The notes under the pieces are model-generated. The model did no database searches. It was not told the origin of the DNA and saw nothing but the letters and a program-made list of their open reading frames with translations. Below, one piece after another: positions 1 through 6,763 of a DNA stretch of 11,650 nt. Position 1 is the first letter of the stretch, and the number at the start of each line of letters is the position of its first letter. The translations under genes and the position numbers were made by a program. The stretch lies in NCBI GenBank assembly GCA_902470405.1, contig CABRGJ010000005.1:1-11650 (forward strand), given 5' to 3'. Origin of the DNA: an uncultured Eggerthella sp. Lineage in GTDB: Bacteria; Actinomycetota; Coriobacteriia; Coriobacteriales; Eggerthellaceae.

Positions 1-432
1 AAGAAGCCCAGTAGCAAAGAGCGTTCCTGTGAGCACCACCACGATAGCGATGATCGTCGATCGTGCGGGAAGCGCTTTCTTATGGAGGCATTCGATAAGG
101 ACGCTTATCCAGATGTATTGGAAGAGCAACGTAAGTGCTGCAGAAGAGGGGAGCAGGGTGACCGCGGAATAATAGCAGATCGAAGTTCCGCCAGTGCAGA
201 AACCCAAAAGAGCCAAAGGGAGCAATCGTTTTGGAGAGCCCCATCGCATACGGCGTATGAACATGACGGCAAGGCAGGCAAGGAATGCAACAAGATATTG
301 CAGCGGAAGGAACGTACTTGGGAAAATACCTATCTCGCCAGCGCCTTTGATGACAGGAACGATGAGACCATAGCTCGCTCCAGCAATGAAGACCAATAGA
401 GAATTCAAAAACGTTCGACTCACGGTTCGCAT
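1..432 (-). CDS. EamA/DMT-family transporter, N-terminal part (runs off the left edge)
   Basis: A reading frame opens at an ATG at 432 on the minus strand and stays open to base 1, giving 144 residues. It encodes about five hydrophobic segments in succession (near residues 11-31, 42-62, 72-92, 100-118 and 124-144), separated by short basic loops such as RRMRWG. The segment around residues 96-106, with LPSSAALTLLFQYIW, has the look of helix 4 of EamA domains in the drug/metabolite transporter superfamily. Family members normally have ten helices in two repeats, so this is roughly the first half; the substrate cannot be inferred. An AGG lies directly against the ATG. A GTG three codons downstream (421-423) is better spaced from it and is an alternative start. 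The gene is divergent from the DUF389 gene, with about 200 bases between them. Confidence 0.8.
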   Translation of the reverse strand, partial: MRTVSRTFLNSLLVFIAGASYGLIVPVIKGAGEIGIFPSTFLPLQYLVAFLACLAVMFIRRMRWGSPKRLLPLALLGFCTGGTSICYYSAVTLLPSSAALTLLFQYIWISVLIECLHKKALPARSTIIAIVVVLTGTLFATGLL

Positions 433-573
433 CCTATCAAGACCATATCACCCCACAATAGCCGTTTTATCTTCTTTCCACCACCAGTGATTCGATTTTG
501 TCGGCAGCAAGGAGCATGAACGGAGCGGCGCGAACCTGTAGACTAAGAAGCGTGCGTAAATCAAACGAAAGAA

Positions 574-612
574 CGACTCATATCAAAGTTGTTCAGCTAG
601 GATGATGAGTCG
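574..612. repeat. 8-bp inverted repeat in front of the DUF389 gene
   Basis: CGACTCAT at 574-581 is repeated in inverted orientation as ATGAGTCG at 605-612, with a 23-base spacer, ending 21 bases before the GTG start of the DUF389 gene. It could be a regulatory site or a weak leader hairpin. The repeat is short enough that chance is possible, and I could not place a convincing -35/-10 pair around it. Confidence 0.3.
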
Positions 613-633
613 AACTAACGAGGGAGAAATGTT

Positions 634-1626
634 GTGAGAGGCGTATTTGAAAGACTGATCGCAGGAGGACCCGTCTCGATCGATGATGTTGAAGAGGCAG
701 AACGTTCAACGTATGTTGCGCTTAATGATGGCGCTGCTTATTCGTCATATTTTTGGTCACTTGTCATCTCGGCGATCATTGCAACAGCCGGTATCGCCGC
801 AAACTCAAGCGCGGTCGTTATCGGTGCAATGCTCATCTCTCCTATCATGTCGCCCATTATCGGTTCGATGCTCGCGGCAATGCGTGGTGACAAGCTCGCT
901 ACGCTGCGCACGCTCCTCATGACCCTAGCGGCGATCGTGGTCGGGGTCGGCACTTCATTGATCGTTGTTGCTTTCATTCCTGTCCCAATAGATCTTGCAT
1001 CTAACGCTCAGGTTAATACGAGAACCTCACCAGGGCTTATTGATCTGGTGGTCGCTTTTGCTTCAGGTATCATCGCAGCTATTGCGCTTGTGCGCGAGGA
1101 TATTCCGACTGCAATCCCTGGTGTTGCGATCGCAGTATCGCTGATGCCGCCGCTTAGTGTTGTGGGGGTGGCGTTGTATGCGTGCGATTGGCAAGGCGCG
1201 CTCGGAGCGTTTCTTCTTTTCATGACGAATTACTTTGCGATCCAGATCGCATGTCTCATCATCTTTCTCGCGCTTGGTGTTGCGACGAAAGAGCGCACGA
1301 AAAGCGAGAAGAAGAGCCGTATAGCATGGTATGCATCGGTGGTAGTCGGACTTATCATCATTAGCATTCCTCTCGTGCTCACTAGTGCGAGCATCGTGAA
1401 AGACAATGACGATCAGCGCAAGGTTCACGATATTGCGCATGAATGGCTTGCAGGAAGCGACTATGAACTGAGCGATATTAAGATCCAAAACGATGATCTG
1501 ACCGTGACGATCGCAGGTATGGGTGAAGAGCCGCCGCTCGAAACGTTCAAGACCGATCTTGCGGATCAGGGTGTTGAGATGGATCAGATCGGGGTCATTG
1601 TCCTCGAAGAGAGAAGGATCAGTTGA
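634..1626 (+). CDS. DUF389 (TIGR00341-type) integral membrane protein
   Basis: This 330-residue protein carries the hallmark DUF389 core: helix 2 contains GAMLISPIMSPIIG at about residues 64-77, and later segments contain VREDIPTAIPGVAIAVSLMP (about 153-172) followed by PLSVVGVAL. About seven hydrophobic helices span residues 40-252. A soluble, acidic C-terminal domain of about 78 residues follows and probably faces the cytoplasm. The family is widespread in bacteria and archaea without an established biochemical function; transport or stress roles are guesses. The start is a GTG at 634 preceded by AGGGAGA at 621-627. The nearby ATG at 629 meets TGA after two codons and can be excluded. The gene ends 17 bases from the convergent iscU stop, and I see no clear terminator between them. 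Confidence 0.93.
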   Translation: MRGVFERLIAGGPVSIDDVEEAERSTYVALNDGAAYSSYFWSLVISAIIATAGIAANSSAVVIGAMLISPIMSPIIGSMLAAMRGDKLATLRTLLMTLAAIVVGVGTSLIVVAFIPVPIDLASNAQVNTRTSPGLIDLVVAFASGIIAAIALVREDIPTAIPGVAIAVSLMPPLSVVGVALYACDWQGALGAFLLFMTNYFAIQIACLIIFLALGVATKERTKSEKKSRIAWYASVVVGLIIISIPLVLTSASIVKDNDDQRKVHDIAHEWLAGSDYELSDIKIQNDDLTVTIAGMGEEPPLETFKTDLADQGVEMDQIGVIVLEERRIS

Positions 1627-1643
1627 CCCCGTTCCGAAAGAAA

Positions 1644-2078
1644 TTAGTGGTGATGCTCTGAGATATCATCGACAGGTTTTTCAAGCCCTTCGATCTTAAG
1701 GCCGTTTTTTTCTGCGTAATCCCACAGTGCTGCATGGATCGCCTCTTCGGCAAGAAGCGAACAGTGAACTTTCACAGGAGGCAATCCATCGAGTGCCTCC
1801 ATCACTGCTTTGTTCGTGACCTCAAGCGCTTTCTGGACTGTTTTGCCCTTTACAAGTACAGTCGCCATCGAGCTTGTTGCGATAGCGGCGCCGCAACCAA
1901 AGGTTTTGAATTTTGCATCCTGGATGACGTTGTTCTCGTCGATGTCGAGATAGACGCGCATGATGTCACCGCATACCGCGTTGCCTACGGTCCCGCAGCC
2001 GCTTGCATCTTCGATCTCTCCGACGTTGCGTGGATTGGTGAAGTGATCCATCACTTTCTCTGAATAATTCATTGCCAT
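1644..2078 (-). CDS. iscU: Fe-S cluster assembly scaffold protein IscU/NifU-like
   Basis: This 144-residue protein is the scaffold on which [2Fe-2S]/[4Fe-4S] clusters are built from sulphur delivered by IscS, before transfer to apo-proteins in the cytoplasm. The three ligand cysteines and the conserved Asp are present: C36 and D38 in NAVCGDIM, C62 in FGCGAAIA, and C106 after H105 in HCSLLAEEAI. Length and spacing fit the IscU family. It also has a further cysteine, C28, in the ASGCGTVGN segment, a position I recall as usually a small or hydrophobic residue, and it ends in three histidines. AAGGAG lies 9 bases before the ATG at 2078, which favours this start over the Met two codons downstream. 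The gene follows iscS by 36 bases on the same strand and is almost certainly cotranscribed with it. No iscA, hscA, hscB or fdx is visible. Confidence 0.95.
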   Translation of the reverse strand: MAMNYSEKVMDHFTNPRNVGEIEDASGCGTVGNAVCGDIMRVYLDIDENNVIQDAKFKTFGCGAAIATSSMATVLVKGKTVQKALEVTNKAVMEALDGLPPVKVHCSLLAEEAIHAALWDYAEKNGLKIEGLEKPVDDISEHHH

Positions 2079-2114
2079 GATCGTTATCTCCTTCTTCTCG
2101 GGAGTTAATAGGAG

Positions 2115-3341
2115 TTAATTCGTATACGGGAAGCCATCTGCCGCAAAGCGCTTGATGACAGAATCGACTTTGCCCCGTTTGTAATCTTCATAGAGTGGGC
2201 TCATCATGCGGAGGTTCTCGAGCGTGTTCTTCAATGAATCAACGGTGAAATCGATGTCTTCTTGCGTGGTGGATTTTCCGACAGTCAGACGTAAGGAGCC
2301 GTGTGCGATCTCGTGAGGAAGACCGATCGCGAGCAGCACATGGCTTGGATCGAGTGAGCCAGAGGTGCAAGCCGATCCCGAAGAGACGCAAATGCCTCGT
2401 GCGGCTAGCTGCAAGAGCATGCCCTCGCCCTCAATGAATTCAAAGGAGAAGTTCACATTGTTAGCGAGGCGATCTTCCCACGATCCGTTCAGTTTCGCAT
2501 CAGGAATCTCGGCAAGGATGCGCTTGATGGCATGGTCGCGCAGCGCACGTTGGCGCTCGCGCTCAGGCAGAAGATTTGCTTGTGCGAGCTCAGCAGCTTT
2601 TGCAAATCCGATGATTCCTGGCACGTTCTCGGTCGAACCGCGCTTGCCGCGTTCCTGCTGACCGCCATCCAAGAGATTCTGTAGCTTTATGCCTTTTCGC
2701 ACGTAGAGCAACCCGACACCTTTGGGCCCATAGATCTTATGGGATGAAGCCGAGAGGAGGTCGATGCCCAGCTCATTTACATCGATCGGCTCATGGCCGA
2801 ACGCTTGGACCGCATCGGTATGGAAGGCGATGTTCGCTTCATGAGCCGCACTCGCAAGCTCGGCGATCGGTTCAATAGTGCCGATCTCGTTGTTCGCGAA
2901 CATGATCGAGGCAAGGATAGTATCAGAGCGAATAGCGGCTCTGAAGGCTTCAACACTAACCAGTCCGTGTTCATCGACGGGCAGATAGGTGACTTCGAAG
3001 CCTTCATGCTCAAGCGCCTCGCAGGTATGGAGTACTGCATGATGTTCGATCGCGCTGGTGATGAGGTGATTACCTCTAGAGGCATTTGCATGCATGAAGC
3101 CTTTGAGAGCCCAGTTGTCGGATTCGGTTCCACCGCTTGTGAAGAAGATCTCCTGCGGCTTTGCGCCAATAAGAGCTGCGGGCGTTTCACGCGCTTCGGC
3201 AATCGCGTCGGAGGCGTTCTGGCCAAGGGGATAGATGGAGGAGGGGTTCCCGAATTCCTCGGCAAAGTAGGGCAACATCGCTTCCAAAACCTCTGTATGG
3301 ACAGGGGTTGTCGATGCGTGATCAAGGTATATCTGTTTCAT
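2115..3341 (-). CDS. iscS: Cysteine desulfurase, IscS/NifS type
   Basis: This is a PLP-dependent enzyme that converts L-cysteine to L-alanine and an enzyme-bound persulfide, the sulphur source for Fe-S cluster assembly on IscU. The 408-residue sequence is complete. The N-terminus YLDHASTTP is typical of the family. SGGTESDNWAL (about 69-79) and the HH pair at 100-101 contribute to the cofactor site; D176 and Q179 lie in the HTDAVQAFG segment; the Schiff-base lysine is K202 in SSHKIYGPKG; the catalytic cysteine is C325 in SSGSACTSG. The cysteine-containing loop is of the long, mobile NifS/IscS type rather than SufS type. The C-terminus is slightly extended beyond the usual core. AGAAGG precedes the ATG at 3341. 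The gene leads an iscS-iscU operon and has a strong promoter with an overlapping inverted repeat immediately upstream. Confidence 0.96.
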   Translation of the reverse strand: MKQIYLDHASTTPVHTEVLEAMLPYFAEEFGNPSSIYPLGQNASDAIAEARETPAALIGAKPQEIFFTSGGTESDNWALKGFMHANASRGNHLITSAIEHHAVLHTCEALEHEGFEVTYLPVDEHGLVSVEAFRAAIRSDTILASIMFANNEIGTIEPIAELASAAHEANIAFHTDAVQAFGHEPIDVNELGIDLLSASSHKIYGPKGVGLLYVRKGIKLQNLLDGGQQERGKRGSTENVPGIIGFAKAAELAQANLLPERERQRALRDHAIKRILAEIPDAKLNGSWEDRLANNVNFSFEFIEGEGMLLQLAARGICVSSGSACTSGSLDPSHVLLAIGLPHEIAHGSLRLTVGKSTTQEDIDFTVDSLKNTLENLRMMSPLYEDYKRGKVDSVIKRFAADGFPYTN

Positions 3342-3358
3342 GAGACGATCGCCTTCTT

Positions 3359-3403
3359 GTCTTATATTAATTCCTAGTAAACTTATAGGAATTAATATAA
3401 GAC
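3359..3403. promoter_or_regulatory. Perfect 18-9-18 inverted repeat, probable operator of iscSU
   Basis: The arms are 3359-3376 and 3386-3403. The right arm reads TAGGAATTAATATAAGAC and is the exact reverse complement of the left; the spacer is 9 bases. The repeat is AT-rich in a GC-richer setting and lies 17 bases upstream of the iscS ATG. The right arm contains the -10 box of the iscS promoter and the left arm lies just beyond the predicted transcription start. Only one arm would therefore be transcribed, which argues for a protein-binding operator rather than an RNA hairpin. The TTCCTA/TAGGAA half-sites recall sites of Rrf2-family regulators (CymR/IscR-like); that comparison is from memory. 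Confidence 0.75.
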
Positions 3404-3421
3404 GGATCGATAAATTGTCAA
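3394..3421 (-). promoter_or_regulatory. Sigma-70-type promoter of iscSU
   Basis: Read on the minus strand, a perfect -35 box TTGACA (3421-3416) is followed after 16 bases by TATATT (3399-3394), which matches the -10 consensus at five of six positions. Transcription would begin around 3386-3388, about 45 bases before the iscS ATG. This is the best promoter match in the window, and its -10 box is embedded in the inverted repeat at 3359-3403. Confidence 0.75.
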
Positions 3422-3557
3422 GAAACTTTTGGCGGGAGAAGAAGGAAAGGCAAGCTTGTGCTCGTCTTTACAGGATGCCGACCATCGCTTGGTCTTCTGC
3501 GTTTGGAAACAGGAACGACAGGTCGATCAAGGAAAGGATGTTGTTCGTGCTGACAGA

Positions 3558-4787
3558 TCAAGCAGGAGCGCTAGCGTTTTCTTCCATGATCTCGACAAGG
3601 CCTTGAACCCGTGTTTCATATTGTGCTTTCGAGAAGACACGCGGATCAGCCTGATCGCCATCGAACATTGAGTATGGGATGCCGCGCTCATCAGCAAGCT
3701 GACGTTCGATCTCGAACATGAGTCCGATCCAGGGCTTGCAGCTGCGTGCAACATTGCATAAGATGCCGTCGCATTGGTATTCATCAAGCATACGGTTGCG
3801 TCGTTTGAGCGCCATCTCGATACCTTGAGCATTATTCGTGCTGGCATAAGCATTCACGAGCGAATCAAGGTCAGTCCATTGCGAAGTGTATTCGTCGGTA
3901 TAGACGCTTGCGACCGTGTTGACGCCATGGTCGGAAAGGAAATGGGAGGTGTAACTCAAATACGGCCAGCAGGTGATGCCGTCATAGAGGATGCGATATC
4001 TCTCTTCGCCCTTGAATGTCGTTTCACCGCGAGCGATGCGCTCGTTCATTTCCCCGATGAATTTTTCGAATATGACCGTTGTTTCGGGCCGAGCACGTGC
4101 CACGATCATGAGTGCCATGAAATTGTATCCGTCAAATCCGTTCGCAGGTGCTGGCTTTGTCGAGCCGATAAGGTCGAGCGCCTTTTTGAAGAGCGAGGAG
4201 TTGTAACTCGAACGTGCGATGACCTCATGGAACTTCGCATAATCGAATTTGGTTTGTGTGATGGCTTCAAATTGCTCGATGATGCCTTGTAATTGAGCAC
4301 GCATGTATCGGGTCTTATTCGGTGCGAAATCTGCATCGGTGTTGTAAGGCACATCGAAAAGGATGAGCGGAATGTCGAGTTCACGTGCAAGATTCTCATA
4401 CCACTTGATGACGGTCGTGCAGATATTGTTCGCGACGCAAAGAAAGTCGGGAGCGGGCACGTCAAGACCATGTCCAAATTCCTCGTCACGATGCAAGAAA
4501 CCTAGCGAAATGCGTGCATAGGAACACAGGTCACCAGAATATCCCATCGACTCAGCTTTCTCGCAGAAATCGATAGCGCCGCGCTTTGCTGCAACGGCTG
4601 CAGCATGGTTTTCGGGATACATGATCTTGAGTCCGAACGTCTCGCAGATCTCTTTCGGAAAGTTCGAGGTCGACCAACCAATAGGTTGACCGGCTGCTTT
4701 CGCTTCTCGGATCTCTTCATAGACTCGAGCGGTGAATTCTTTGAGGAGCTCTTTGCTCGTCTTCTCTTGAGTTTCCTGAGCTTCCAT
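3558..4787 (-). CDS. 2-hydroxyacyl-CoA dehydratase/HgdB-like Fe-S protein, solitary subunit
   Basis: This 409-residue protein belongs to the family containing HgdB, HadC, FldC and benzoyl-CoA reductase subunits, which hold a [4Fe-4S] cluster and, after one-electron activation by an ATPase, remove water from 2-hydroxyacyl-CoA. Family features, numbered from the chosen ATG, include GWSTSNFPKEIC near residue 37, MYPENHAA near 56, GYSGDLCSYARISLG with C88, a cysteine pair C117/C123 before KWYENLA, DVPYN near 145, a GITCWPYL segment with C273, and NVARSCKPW with C350. There are nine cysteines in all. The ATG at 4787 is preceded by AAAGAGG at a spacing of 5 and is preferred to an in-frame TTG at 4805. 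Working dehydratases normally have two such subunits encoded side by side plus an activator; neither neighbour supplies one. It could therefore be one half of a split system, or a single-gene relative such as a double-cubane cluster protein. The true substrate is unknown. Confidence 0.88.
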   Translation of the reverse strand: MEAQETQEKTSKELLKEFTARVYEEIREAKAAGQPIGWSTSNFPKEICETFGLKIMYPENHAAAVAAKRGAIDFCEKAESMGYSGDLCSYARISLGFLHRDEEFGHGLDVPAPDFLCVANNICTTVIKWYENLARELDIPLILFDVPYNTDADFAPNKTRYMRAQLQGIIEQFEAITQTKFDYAKFHEVIARSSYNSSLFKKALDLIGSTKPAPANGFDGYNFMALMIVARARPETTVIFEKFIGEMNERIARGETTFKGEERYRILYDGITCWPYLSYTSHFLSDHGVNTVASVYTDEYTSQWTDLDSLVNAYASTNNAQGIEMALKRRNRMLDEYQCDGILCNVARSCKPWIGLMFEIERQLADERGIPYSMFDGDQADPRVFSKAQYETRVQGLVEIMEENASAPA

Positions 4788-4808
4788 TACGGCCTCTTTC
4801 AGCAAAAG

Positions 4809-4820
4809 TGAACGTGTTCA
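4809..4820. repeat. Small inverted repeat TGAACGTGTTCA upstream of the dehydratase-like gene
   Basis: Two 5-base arms, TGAAC and GTTCA, are separated by two bases. The site lies just downstream of the candidate -10 box at 4828-4833, where an operator could act on the minus-strand promoter. It is short, so chance cannot be excluded. Confidence 0.25.
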
Positions 4821-4827
4821 TATTCTT

Positions 4828-4857
4828 ATGATACGGATTTGCGAAGATGAAGTCCAA
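4828..4857 (-). promoter_or_regulatory. Candidate promoter for the dehydratase-like gene
   Basis: On the minus strand TTGGAC (4857-4852) is followed after 18 bases by TATCAT (4833-4828). The -10 box matches consensus at five of six positions, but the -35 box is poor. It lies about 40 bases upstream of the ATG at 4787. This is a pattern match only. Confidence 0.35.
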
Positions 4858-5071
4858 TGACGAAGTGGAAACGTTTAGGCGACAACGAGCGAGATGAGCG
4901 GGAGATCAACCACAGAAATGACCGTTGAGCGAATACATCGACGGGATAAATATGGTCGCTCGTGTTTCATGTGGGCAACGTTTGGCTTACATGCTGCGGT
5001 CAGCTTCGCTCGTTTCGCATAAGCGGTGTTACGGTAAACAGTGGCAGTGATCGGAGTGAAGGGGGAGGGTC

Positions 5072-6502
5072 ATGCAGACTAGCAGCATGGTGGCCAAGTC
5101 TGTTGCGCCAGTGCCACCAACAGGCAGCAAACGCTGGGCGATGATCGCCGTCCTGTTTGGTAGCGCGCTGCTCGCTTCGTTCATGCAATCCATGATGAAT
5201 GTCGCGCTCGACAAGGTTGCAACAGACTTTTCCGTGCGCCTTTCGGAAGCGAATTGGGTGGTGCTCGGTTATGCGATCGTGGCTGCGGTCGCCATCACCA
5301 TGGCTGCCTCATTACTGAAACGCTTCGGCATGCGCAAAGTGATGACTTTTGGATTCGTCTGTGCGTTGATCGGATCCACCTTGGGCTTTATCGCATGGGA
5401 TTTTCCCAGTATGGTCGTTGCGCGTTTGATCCAAGCTATTACGACGGGCCTTTTCTTTCCGTTGGTGAACGAGGCATTGCTGACGCTCGCGCCAGAAGGG
5501 AAAGCCGGCATGCTGCTTTCGATGAACAGCGGCATCATCGGCATCGGTCTGGCCTTCGCGCCACCTGTATCTGGCTTCGTGATCGATACATTTGGCTTGC
5601 GAGCGCTTTTTCTTATTCTCGTTGCCATGGCTGCAGTGTTGCTCGTTGCTGGACTCCTATTCTTACATAATCTCTATCCTCGAGAAAACAGGCCGATCGA
5701 TGCACTCAGCATCGGACTCAGCTTTGCTGCACTGGGACTTTTTATGTCGGGCCTGAACGAAGTGACGCATAATGTGCTTCCTTCTGTTGCAGCTATGCTG
5801 GGCGGCATCATCTTCATAGGATTCTTCATCTGGCGCCAACGTTGCATTGAGCATCCCCTGCTCGACCTGGGTGCTTTCAAGGTGAAGGTCTTTTCGTTGG
5901 GCGAAGTGCTCATCATGTTGGCTTATATGGCATCGCTCTATTTGAGCTTGCTCGCACCGCTCTATCTGGAAGGTGCGCAGGGTTATACTCCCTATCAAGC
6001 TGGTCTGATGTTGGTGTTGCCGATCCTCTGCTATGCGGGCCTATGCTTCGTGAGCGGCAAGATACTGGGAAAGCGCGGCATTTGGCCTCTCGCGCCTGTT
6101 GGTCTTGGTATTGTAGTGGCAGGTTATTGCTTCATGGCGCTTGCGGGGCATCTTGAGATCTTGCCCTTCTTCTTGATATGCGTTGCGATCTCGTATGGCG
6201 GGATCGGTATCGTCTATCCGGCTATAAAGAGCGTCGATCTTGAGGCGCTGCCGCGCAAGATATCTTCGAACGGATCGGCGATTCATTCGACGCTCGTCCA
6301 AATTGCGGGATCGGTCAGCTCGGCATTATTCGTCGGTATGATGTCGGGACAGGTCGATCATCTTATGGCAAGTGGAACTGCGAAGGCAGCAGCGTATGGT
6401 GCGGCTTTCGATCTTACTGCGCTCATCGCGATCGGCTTGTTGATCGGCGCGTTCATCATAAGCTTCGTCTATGTGAAAGCGGTCCGCGGCGCGAAGAAAT
6501 GA
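5072..6502 (+). CDS. MFS transporter, DHA2-like 14-helix (EmrB/QacA type)
   Basis: This 476-residue membrane protein shows about fourteen hydrophobic helices, starting near residues 22-42 and ending near 448-470. Length and helix count fit the drug:H+ antiporter-2 family, whose members export drugs or other amphipathic compounds using the proton gradient. A degenerate motif A, LLKRFGMRKV, lies in the loop between helices 2 and 3 (about 81-90). A motif-C-like stretch, GIIGIGLAFAPPVSG, lies in helix 5 (about 154-168). The helix 1 motif usually written LDxTIVNVALP is changed: M38 sits where the Asp is expected and D47 where the Pro is expected. The ATG at 5072 is preceded by a purine-rich AAGGGGGAGG stretch (5059-5068). 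A weak promoter guess is TTGAGC at 4925-4930 with TAAATA at 4947-4952. No regulator gene is adjacent. The exported substrate cannot be told from sequence. Confidence 0.92.
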   Translation: MQTSSMVAKSVAPVPPTGSKRWAMIAVLFGSALLASFMQSMMNVALDKVATDFSVRLSEANWVVLGYAIVAAVAITMAASLLKRFGMRKVMTFGFVCALIGSTLGFIAWDFPSMVVARLIQAITTGLFFPLVNEALLTLAPEGKAGMLLSMNSGIIGIGLAFAPPVSGFVIDTFGLRALFLILVAMAAVLLVAGLLFLHNLYPRENRPIDALSIGLSFAALGLFMSGLNEVTHNVLPSVAAMLGGIIFIGFFIWRQRCIEHPLLDLGAFKVKVFSLGEVLIMLAYMASLYLSLLAPLYLEGAQGYTPYQAGLMLVLPILCYAGLCFVSGKILGKRGIWPLAPVGLGIVVAGYCFMALAGHLEILPFFLICVAISYGGIGIVYPAIKSVDLEALPRKISSNGSAIHSTLVQIAGSVSSALFVGMMSGQVDHLMASGTAKAAAYGAAFDLTALIAIGLLIGAFIISFVYVKAVRGAKK

Positions 6503-6513
6503 TCGCCCCATTC

Positions 6514-6555
6514 TTTCAGAGCGTGAAAAGGCTGGTTAGCGAAGGCGTTCTGAAA
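6514..6555. repeat. Inverted repeat between convergent MFS and LtaS-like genes
   Basis: TTTCAGAGCG at 6514-6523 pairs with CGTTCTGAAA at 6546-6555 (nine of ten positions plus one G-T pair) around a 22-base loop. Its position just past the MFS stop suggests a transcription-ending structure serving one or both strands. Neither side has a proper U-run and the loop is long, so it is not a textbook intrinsic terminator. It overlaps the last codons of the shifted-frame tail at 6536-6763. Confidence 0.3.
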
Positions 6556-6763
6556 AATTCAAATGTGCGAGCCAGCGCATGACATTGTCCATTACGGCAT
6601 CTTGATAGGCGACCGTGCCTTTTTCGGGAGCGATCGTTTCATCTCCTTCATCTGTAGGAGCTCGCTCGCTCGCCTCTTCGTTCTTATCTGTCGTTTCGCC
6701 ATTGGACGACGAAACAGGCATTGCCTCGAGCAGTTCGCCTGGTTCGGGTATGTGACCAAGCTC
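6536..6763 (-). other. Shifted-frame continuation of the LtaS-like gene (or separate 61-residue ORF)
   Basis: Directly past the TGA of the LtaS-like gene, the frame offset by +1 stays open for 75 codons to a TAA at 6536. Its codon use looks like a real gene (GAA, GAG, GAT, GCC, ATC, GGC). The predicted peptide is acidic and Ser/Thr-rich, as expected for a flexible linker (NGETTDKNEEASER, then PTDEGDETIAPEKG). It then ends in a more ordered segment, QDAVMDNVMRWLAHLNF. The shifted frame is open back to a TAA about 25 codons before the TGA, so one indel in that interval would join the two. Alternatively a 61-residue ORF starts at an ATG at 6721, but only GAGG two bases before the ATG is available as a ribosome site. 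A frameshift mutation or a sequence error is the likeliest reading. Read-through by programmed shifting is possible, but I see no known slippery signal. Confidence 0.5.

Noticed and set aside
2793..3377. Plus-strand open frame of 194 codons opposite iscS
   Set aside because: It is antisense to a clear cysteine desulfurase, runs through the operator region, and shows no recognisable protein features.
3404..3557. Search for an iscR-like gene or terminator between the dehydratase-like gene and iscS
   Set aside because: No frame on either strand gives a helix-turn-helix-like product, and no hairpin followed by a U-run is visible.
4788..4805. TTG at 4805 as the start of the dehydratase-like gene
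   Set aside because: The AAAGAGG ribosome site lies between this TTG and the ATG at 4787, with ideal spacing only for the ATG.
4969..5022. Possible 17-residue leader peptide upstream of the MFS gene
   Set aside because: It has no ribosome site and no attenuator-like hairpins follow it, so nothing supports translation.
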